Below are positions 56,459 to 64,000 of a DNA stretch of 64,000 nucleotides, piece after piece. The translations under genes and the position numbers were made by a program. The DNA is from Rossellomorea orangium (GTDB lineage: Bacteria; Bacillota; Bacilli; Bacillales; Bacillaceae_B): NCBI RefSeq assembly GCF_019334305.1, contig NZ_JAHWGH010000015.1, forward strand, positions 124,001 to 188,000. The letters run 5' to 3'. A model generated the notes under the pieces. It ran no database searches and was not told the origin of the DNA. It worked only from the letters and a program-made list of their open reading frames with translations. Position 1 is the first letter of the stretch. Every line of letters begins with the position of its first letter.

Positions 56459-58057
56459 TTAAAGGATCTTGTAACCCGGAATCGTAAGGAAGTCTGTGAA
56501 CTCATCATTTTGGATGAGCTGGTCGAATAGTTCGACGGCTTCCGCGAATCGACGTTCCTTATATCTCTCTTCTCCTAATTGACTTTTGAGTTTCGTCAGT
56601 TCTTCCTGTTTCAACACTTCATAGAGTTCCATGCTGATGTTCCGGCCATCGTCAAGGATTCCCTTCGGATGACGGATCCACTGCCATAGCTGGGCACGTG
56701 AGATTTCTGCTGTCGCCACATCTTCCATCAGGTTGTGGATCGGCGCCGCGCCCTGGCCGCTCAGCCAGGAAGAAATGTATTGAATGCCCACATTGATGTT
56801 CAAGCGGACACCCTCTTCCGTTATCGCTCCTTGAGGGACTTCTAGCAGATCCCGTTCAGACACGTCCAGACTATCCAATGTCTTCACTTCGATCTGATTC
56901 GCCATCTTCATTTCATGATTGAATACGTCCATGGCAACCGGTACTAATCCCGGATGCGCGACCCATGTACCGTCATGACCATCACGAGCTTCCCTTTCTT
57001 TGTCTGTTTTTACTTTATTGAACGCTTCTTCATTCTTTACAGGATCGTTCTTTACAGGAATCTGTGCCGCCATCCCGCCTATCGCAGGAGCTCCCCTTCT
57101 GTGACAAGTTTTAATCGTAAGCAGTGAGTACGCTCTCATGAATGGCGCTGTCATCGTGACCGACGAACGATCCGGGAGAATCACATCATCCTGCTCCCGA
57201 AGCTTTTTGATATAGCTGAAAATATAATCCCATCTTCCACAGTTCAATCCTGCTGAATGATCTTTTAATTCATAAAGGATCTCATCCATTTCAAACGCAG
57301 CTGTAATTGTTTCGATCAGTACCGTTGCTTTGATCGTCCCTTGGGGAATCCCGACATACTCCTGCGCAAAGACGAATACATCATTCCAAAACCGTGCTTC
57401 CTGGTGACTTTCTAATTTAGGTAAGTAAAAATAAGGGCCTTTATCTGAAGAAGTTAATTGAGTTGCATTATGGATAAAGAATAAGCCAAAATCTACAAGG
57501 CTTCCCGATAGTGGTTTTCCATCCAGTTCGATATGTTTCTCTTCCAGATGAAGCCCCCTTGGTCGCACGATAAGTACGGCATGTTCTTCTTTTAATTCAT
57601 AACGCTTCCCGTTCGTCTCGAAGTCTATCTTGTGGTGAACAGCATCTCTGAGGTTGATCTGTCCTTCTATGAGGTTCTTCCATGTTGGTGAGGTGGCATC
57701 TTCAAAACATGCCATGAAACATTTCGCTCCAGAGTTCAGAGCATTGATGACCATCTTCCGATCGACAGGACCTGTAATTTCCACCCTGCGATCTTGTAAC
57801 GCTTTTGGTATCGGGCGCACCTTCCAATCACTTTGTCGAATCGATTCTGTTTCAGGCAGGAAATGGGGAAGCTCTCCTCCATTGATCCGTTCCTGCTTTT
57901 CGTCCCTGTTGTGTAACAGCTCCTTGCGTTTGTCTCCGAATCTCCGTTCCAACTGCTCTAAAAACTGTAAAGATTCCGGAGATAAAATGTCAGCAAAGCC
58001 CGGTCGTATTTCCCCGGTTACCTTGATACCAACCATCTGAGTAGACATAGAACCCAT
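56459..58057 (-). CDS. aceB: Malate synthase A
   Basis: 532 residues. HKIDFETNGKRYELKEEHAVL, VLIETITAAFEMDEILYEL and GLNCGRWDYIFSYIKKLRE are signature blocks; RDGHDGTWVAHPGLVPVAM lies near the active site. It joins glyoxylate and acetyl-CoA to malate, completing the bypass begun by aceA. Two ATGs (58057, 58048) share one AGGAG site; either could start it. Confidence 0.96.
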   Translation of the reverse strand: MGSMSTQMVGIKVTGEIRPGFADILSPESLQFLEQLERRFGDKRKELLHNRDEKQERINGGELPHFLPETESIRQSDWKVRPIPKALQDRRVEITGPVDRKMVINALNSGAKCFMACFEDATSPTWKNLIEGQINLRDAVHHKIDFETNGKRYELKEEHAVLIVRPRGLHLEEKHIELDGKPLSGSLVDFGLFFIHNATQLTSSDKGPYFYLPKLESHQEARFWNDVFVFAQEYVGIPQGTIKATVLIETITAAFEMDEILYELKDHSAGLNCGRWDYIFSYIKKLREQDDVILPDRSSVTMTAPFMRAYSLLTIKTCHRRGAPAIGGMAAQIPVKNDPVKNEEAFNKVKTDKEREARDGHDGTWVAHPGLVPVAMDVFNHEMKMANQIEVKTLDSLDVSERDLLEVPQGAITEEGVRLNINVGIQYISSWLSGQGAAPIHNLMEDVATAEISRAQLWQWIRHPKGILDDGRNISMELYEVLKQEELTKLKSQLGEERYKERRFAEAVELFDQLIQNDEFTDFLTIPGYKIL

Positions 58058-58216
58058 TCACTCCTTAATTGTACTTAACAAATCTTTATTGTTATAATAC
58101 AGATTATTTAACATGTTTGTATTGTATAACAGAAGCATCTGTTTTGGAACACTTTTTTCAGAATTTTCATTCGACAATTTTCGCAAGTTTACTAAATCGC
58201 TCCCTAAATAAAAACG

Positions 58217-58260
58217 AAGGTCCGTCCCTCATCGCGTTAAAGCGGTGAGGGACGGACCTT
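58217..58260. repeat. Inverted pair of the dispersed repeat (copies 12 and 13), hairpin
   Basis: AAGGTCCGTCCCT at 58217-58229 and its inverse at 58248-58260, extended to GAAGG...TCA/TGA...CCTTC: a stem of about 16 pairs just after the 38-residue ORF. Confidence 0.85.
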
Positions 58261-58286
58261 CAATTCAATCCAGGAACCTGAATGGG

Positions 58287-58403
58287 TTAACGTTTGTGCT
58301 CCAATTCGCTAATTCTCTTCTCTAACTTTTTGTTCTGCTCGAGGACTGAGGAGGCAAAAACTAGAGAGGTTCCCGCCACTGCAAGGGCAATAAAACTCAT
58401 CAT
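58287..58403 (-). CDS. 38-residue membrane mini-protein with C-terminal coiled coil
   Basis: Two successive ATGs at 58403 and 58400 follow GGGAGG. It reads MMSFIALAVAGTSLVFASSV (one short membrane helix), then LEQNKKLEKRISELEHKR, a charged heptad-like helix. It overlaps the stop of the upstream 91-residue membrane protein (ATGATGA), so translation is coupled. Too small for standard calls; function unknown, perhaps a regulatory partner of that protein. Confidence 0.65.
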   Translation of the reverse strand: MMSFIALAVAGTSLVFASSVLEQNKKLEKRISELEHKR

Positions 58404-58675
58404 CCTTTTCCACCTCCCTTGTTTTGCATCTTTTTCATCTTGTAGAGGATATGGGCAATGATGTTGGCAGGGATGAAGAGAGGGTTGGACTGGGCATTGT
58501 GATGAAGCACCTGCTCCTGCACAGGCATATCCTCAAACATCTTCCCCTGGGACACATTCTTTCTTCTTTCCTCATCCATCGCTTTAATATAACGATACTG
58601 TATCGGGATCATGTTGAGCGTGACAACGAATAATACAAGAGCCACGATGAGTCCGAATAGATAATATCCGTTCAT
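58400..58675 (-). CDS. Small membrane protein of unknown function
   Basis: 91 residues. One long membrane helix at the N-terminus (YYLFGLIVALVLFVVTLNMIP), then a soluble helical part and the segment NPLFIPANIIAHILYKMKKM near the end. It might be a DUF3949-like Bacillus protein but I am not sure. Its stop overlaps the start of the 38-residue ORF. It is transcribed in the same direction as camS and ligA but has its own region upstream. Confidence 0.68.
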   Translation of the reverse strand: MNGYYLFGLIVALVLFVVTLNMIPIQYRYIKAMDEERRKNVSQGKMFEDMPVQEQVLHHNAQSNPLFIPANIIAHILYKMKKMQNKGGGKG

Positions 58676-58750
58676 ACTGTATCACCTCAATTAGTCTTTA
58701 CCCTTTCTACGAGTGCAAAGGCGTGATGGTTTCATTTTCCTGGAAAAAGC

Positions 58751-58763
58751 AAGGTCCGTCCCT
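58751..58763 (+). repeat. Dispersed 13-bp repeat, copy 14
   Basis: AAGGTCCGTCCCT, directly next to the A-run of the camS terminator. Confidence 0.75.
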
Positions 58764-58764
58764 C

Positions 58765-58800
58765 AAAAAAAAGAACTAATCACTGTGTGGATTAGTTCTT
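58765..58800 (-). terminator. Terminator of the pcrA-ligA-camS operon
   Basis: Minus strand AAGAACTAATCC pairs with GATTAGTTCTT, then T8. Confidence 0.9.
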
Positions 58801-58807
58801 TCTCTCG

Positions 58808-59959
58808 TTATTCATAGATGTGTAAGTATGTTTCTTTACTGCCCTTTTTCTTCACGATGAGGGCTTCCGGACCGTAGGAAGAGGAGACGAGGAGTTCTAC
58901 GTCCCAGCTTTCCGGGGTCTGTTTGCCGATCATGTTGGTGAGGTGCTGGGCGAATCCGATCGTTTCAGCTTTTCCCTGGAAGGAAAGAGCCACTTCGAAT
59001 TCCATTTTGGACAGTTTCTGATCTTGATAGAGTGCCTGTCCTGTCAGTCCTGTGTAGACTGGAAAATACTTTTCGATATCTGTTTTGAATTCATTAAAGA
59101 CTTTATAATCGTTCGGATGGTTCTCCTGGGCTTCAGGGGAAGGGAATAGATAATAATCTTCATTGATTCCTTTCCAATCCTGAATACCATTTTCATCAGG
59201 CTCCACCGACGTATAGGCAAAAAAGTGCCCGGGCACGACTTGATCTTTCGGAGCCTGTTTATATAGAGAGATCATAATCGGAACGTTTTGAAGTTCTTTA
59301 TTCTGACGAAGGCGGTTCAGAACTTCACCGGCGATTTTCGCTCCCTGCTCTTTCAGAACCTCATTGCTGATCTTTTTTACTGTTCTTGTCCCATTAGACA
59401 TATTGGTCTCATATTGAACAGAATTCAGGGATAAGGCGATGGCCACCCCACCCAGTCGCACCTTATTGTCTTCTTTCTTCATCAAGTAATTATGTTCAAT
59501 CACATGGGCCAAGTAGATCGGTGCATTCTCACCGCTTGACTGCATGGGATTCAGACCCACATTCTGAGACTCCTGAAGGCCCTTTTCCTTCAGCTGTTCA
59601 CTTGTATACTTTCGCTGCAGCCAGCTGTCCACCGTTTTCTTATTCAAGAATTGTCCTTCTTTGAAGTAGTAATCATCGGTTGAAAACCGATTTTGAGCCA
59701 CTCTTAATAAACCTTTTTCGATTTCATTGATATCGTATCTTGATCCAAGATCATTCACGACGACACCCCGGGTATTGCTCGTTTCATAGGGAAGCATCGT
59801 CTTGTAGTATTCTTTCGATATTTGGAAGCTTGGTATGATGGCTTTCTTTGCTTCGCTATCCTGATTTTCCTGAACGACCTGATCCTGTTTCTCAAATGTC
59901 GGAGCACAGCCTCCCAATAACAACAGCGCGGAGAGAGCGACCGAAATCCCTTTTTTCAT
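58808..59959 (-). CDS. camS: CamS family sex-pheromone precursor lipoprotein
   Basis: 383 residues. Signal peptide with lipobox LLGGC makes cysteine 18 the lipidated N-terminus. NTRGVVVNDLGSRYDINEIE, and MISLYKQAPKDQVVPGHFFAY are CamS-type blocks. In enterococci and staphylococci the signal peptide of CamS is the source of the cAM373 pheromone; in Bacillus the role (yerH) is unknown. It follows ligA by 15 bases, as in B. subtilis. GAGG precedes ATG. Confidence 0.92.
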   Translation of the reverse strand: MKKGISVALSALLLLGGCAPTFEKQDQVVQENQDSEAKKAIIPSFQISKEYYKTMLPYETSNTRGVVVNDLGSRYDINEIEKGLLRVAQNRFSTDDYYFKEGQFLNKKTVDSWLQRKYTSEQLKEKGLQESQNVGLNPMQSSGENAPIYLAHVIEHNYLMKKEDNKVRLGGVAIALSLNSVQYETNMSNGTRTVKKISNEVLKEQGAKIAGEVLNRLRQNKELQNVPIMISLYKQAPKDQVVPGHFFAYTSVEPDENGIQDWKGINEDYYLFPSPEAQENHPNDYKVFNEFKTDIEKYFPVYTGLTGQALYQDQKLSKMEFEVALSFQGKAETIGFAQHLTNMIGKQTPESWDVELLVSSSYGPEALIVKKKGSKETYLHIYE

Positions 59960-59974
59960 TCCTCGTTACACCTC

Positions 59975-62008
<2,034 letters not shown>

Positions 62009-62042
62009 TCAGTAAGCCGGAAGGAATTACCCTCCCGACACG

Positions 62043-64000
62043 TCATGCTTTTTCGATTGGGGCAAATTTAGCCAGGAGACGCTTGATTCCCATTGGACTA
62101 GGGAAAGCAATATCAAGCTCGACACTGTCTCCAGACCCTTTCACACTGACAACCGTTCCCGTTCCCCATTTCTTATGCTGGGCCTTATCCCCGACCTGCC
62201 ACGCAACGGATTCTCCACCTGTCGTGGTTTGGACCGGACGTGCAACCGGCTTTCTCGGTGCAGGGCGTGACGGTGATTTCGAAGCTGACTTCCCGAACGG
62301 CGTAAAGGCAGTCTTCTTCTCTGCCATGACGTCATCCAGCAGGTCCGCCGGAATCTCGTTGATGAATCGGGAAACAGGGTTCATCTTCGTTTGACCGAAG
62401 AGTGTCCTCATCTGCGCATTTGTCAAGAAGAGCTGTTCTTCTGCACGGGTGATCCCTACGTACGCCAAACGGCGCTCTTCTTCCATTTCATCCTCTTCCA
62501 TAAGGGAACGGCTGTGAGGAAATACCCCTTCCTCCATCCCCATAAGGAATACGACAGGAAATTCAAGACCTTTGGCTGCGTGTAGGGTCATTAAGATGAC
62601 GGAATCTTTCGGCTGGTCATCTTCATCAAGCTTATCGATGTCGGCGACCAGGGCAAGATCTGTCAGAAATGCCACGAGGCTCTTATCATCATTGGTTTCC
62701 TCGAAGCTCTTCGTTACTGACAGGAACTCGTCCAAGTTCTCGAGTCTTGATTGAGACTCGATGGACTTTTCCGCTTTCAGCATGTCTGTGTAGCCTGATT
62801 TCTCGAGGATTTCTTCTACCAGTTCGGTTACAGATAGATACTCCTGCATACTGGTATAGCCTTTCACCATCTCCATGAATTCAATCACGGCCTTGGTAAT
62901 TTTAGGGCTGAGTCCGATGAAGTCCGCTTCTGCAAGCGCTCTGAACATGGATATATCATGGTCCTGAGCGTAACGGGCAATTTTATCAATAGACGTGGCC
63001 CCTACACCCCTCTTCGGTACATTGATGACCCGCTGCAGGCTGATGTCATCATCAGGATTCGAAATGAGTCTTAAATACGCTAAAATATCCTTGATCTCTT
63101 TACGATCATAGAACTTGATGCCTCCCACAATGGAGTATTCGATGTTCGATTTAAGCAGAACTTCCTCCATGACACGGGACTGGGCATTTGTACGGTACAG
63201 GATGGCAAAATCAGAATACTTTTTCTTGCCGCCCTCCATCATTTCTTTAATTTTACCCGTGACGAATTGAGCTTCCGTCTGCTCAGTATCTGCCCTGAAA
63301 TAAGAGATCTTCTCACCGTCATCATTTTCTGTCCAAAGATTCTTCGGTTTACGGTTTGAATTCTTCTGTATGACTTCATTCGCCGCCTGAAGGATTCTTT
63401 TCGTTGAACGATAATTCTGTTCAAGGAAAATGACTGTAGCTCTTGGGTAATCCTTCTCGAAAGAAAGGATATTGGCAATGTCCGCACCGCGCCATTTGTA
63501 TATCGACTGATCCGAATCACCTACCACACAGAGGTTCTGAAAACGGGATGCGAGCAGTTTCACGAGCATATATTGCGCTCTGTTCGTATCCTGATACTCA
63601 TCCACGTGGATATATTGAAACTTGCGCTGATAAAATTCCAGCACTTCCGGTACACGTTGAAACAATTGAATTGTCGTCATGATCAGATCATCGAAATCGA
63701 GCGCCTGATTCTTTCGTAATCGCTTCTGATACTCTGTGTACACGTCCGAAACGACCTGGTCGTAATATCCCCCCACCTGCTTTGATAATTCTTCTGGTGT
63801 GGTCAGCTCATTTTTCGCAGAGCTGATTGATCCAAGAAGGGAACGAGGATCAAATTTCTTTGGGTCTATATTTTTTTCTTTTAAAATCGATTTAATGACA
63901 GACTGCTGATCCGTCGAGTCCAGGATCGTGAAGTTTCGGCTTAATCCGATCCGGTCGATATCACGGCGAAGGATCCGTACACACATGCTGTGGAAAGTAG
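62043..64000 (-). CDS. pcrA: ATP-dependent DNA helicase PcrA (C-terminal ~650 residues, cut by window edge)
   Basis: UvrD/Rep-family helicase. Visible motifs: [14 protein letters not shown] (II), [15 protein letters not shown] (III), [10 protein letters not shown] (IV), [19 protein letters not shown] (V), and [12 protein letters not shown] (VI), then the C-terminal Tudor-like [17 protein letters not shown]. The N-terminal Walker A lies beyond 64000; the first codons shown ([18 protein letters not shown]) are in frame. It unwinds DNA 3'-5' in repair and rolling-circle replication, and leads pcrA-ligA-camS. Confidence 0.97.
   Translation of the reverse strand, partial: TFHSMCVRILRRDIDRIGLSRNFTILDSTDQQSVIKSILKEKNIDPKKFDPRSLLGSISSAKNELTTPEELSKQVGGYYDQVVSDVYTEYQKRLRKNQALDFDDLIMTTIQLFQRVPEVLEFYQRKFQYIHVDEYQDTNRAQYMLVKLLASRFQNLCVVGDSDQSIYKWRGADIANILSFEKDYPRATVIFLEQNYRSTKRILQAANEVIQKNSNRKPKNLWTENDDGEKISYFRADTEQTEAQFVTGKIKEMMEGGKKKYSDFAILYRTNAQSRVMEEVLLKSNIEYSIVGGIKFYDRKEIKDILAYLRLISNPDDDISLQRVINVPKRGVGATSIDKIARYAQDHDISMFRALAEADFIGLSPKITKAVIEFMEMVKGYTSMQEYLSVTELVEEILEKSGYTDMLKAEKSIESQSRLENLDEFLSVTKSFEETNDDKSLVAFLTDLALVADIDKLDEDDQPKDSVILMTLHAAKGLEFPVVFLMGMEEGVFPHSRSLMEEDEMEEERRLAYVGITRAEEQLFLTNAQMRTLFGQTKMNPVSRFINEIPADLLDDVMAEKKTAFTPFGKSASKSPSRPAPRKPVARPVQTTTGGESVAWQVGDKAQHKKWGTGTVVSVKGSGDSVELDIAFPSPMGIKRLLAKFAPIEKA

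Overview
The window reads as chromosomal DNA of a low-to-moderate GC Gram-positive of the family Bacillaceae. Support: strong GGAGG-type ribosome binding sites, frequent TTG/GTG starts, U-tract terminators, B. subtilis-type gene orders (pcrA-ligA-camS, gatCAB, dgkB, rlmD, an arg/car operon) and Bacillus-type intergenic repeats. The glyoxylate pair aceB/aceA and the many GGTCCGTCCCT repeats would fit a Rossellomorea/'marine Bacillus'-like organism, but that genus call is inference. No phage, transposase, CRISPR array, tRNA or rRNA was seen.

Layout. 1-10 kb: the end of an ABC exporter gene, a membrane-anchored beta-propeller protein, a split threonine/serine exporter, a DedA protein, a TPP-riboswitch-controlled thiamine transporter, an ECF sigma/anti-sigma pair with its own ECF-type promoter, a thioredoxin-like/histidine phosphatase pair and a ZIP metal transporter. 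10-16.6 kb: two divergent ABC systems. The rightward one (GntR regulator, ATPase, permease, ECF sigma factor) carries an in-frame amber stop in the permease gene. 16.8-24.5 kb: a polar/basic amino-acid ABC importer with an internal attenuator, a stand-alone RsbR-like STAS protein, a large TPR plus dynamin-like GTPase and an MFS exporter. 24.5-28 kb: a remarkable 141-bp fully paired cloverleaf palindrome, then pxpB-pxpC-NRAMP (5-oxoproline use) without pxpA.

28-46 kb: the housekeeping genes rlmD, dgkB and gatBAC, interleaved with accessory genes: an ABM monooxygenase with a helical partner, an arylamine N-acetyltransferase with a methyltransferase, a thioredoxin-like protein, a membrane protein flanked by two paralogous mini-proteins, an M4 neutral protease, a cupin and an AbrB-type membrane protein. 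45.4-54.9 kb: an arginine/carbamoyl-phosphate operon argC-argJ-argB-argD-carA-carB-argF, tightly chained by short overlaps. It makes ornithine by the acetyl cycle, carbamoyl phosphate, and finally citrulline. 55-58 kb: aceB-aceA, the glyoxylate bypass. 58.3-64 kb: two small coupled membrane proteins, camS, ligA and the C-terminal part of pcrA, which runs off the right edge.

The intergenic DNA is unusually structured. It holds 14 copies of a 13-bp element (AAGGTCCGTCCCT or GAGGTCCGTCCCT), six of them in inverted pairs that form terminator-like hairpins. There are also two unrelated arrays of short direct repeats, each with a ~21-bp period, a nested pair of Bacillus-type structured repeats, and the cloverleaf at 24.7 kb, which is the most striking unexplained feature.
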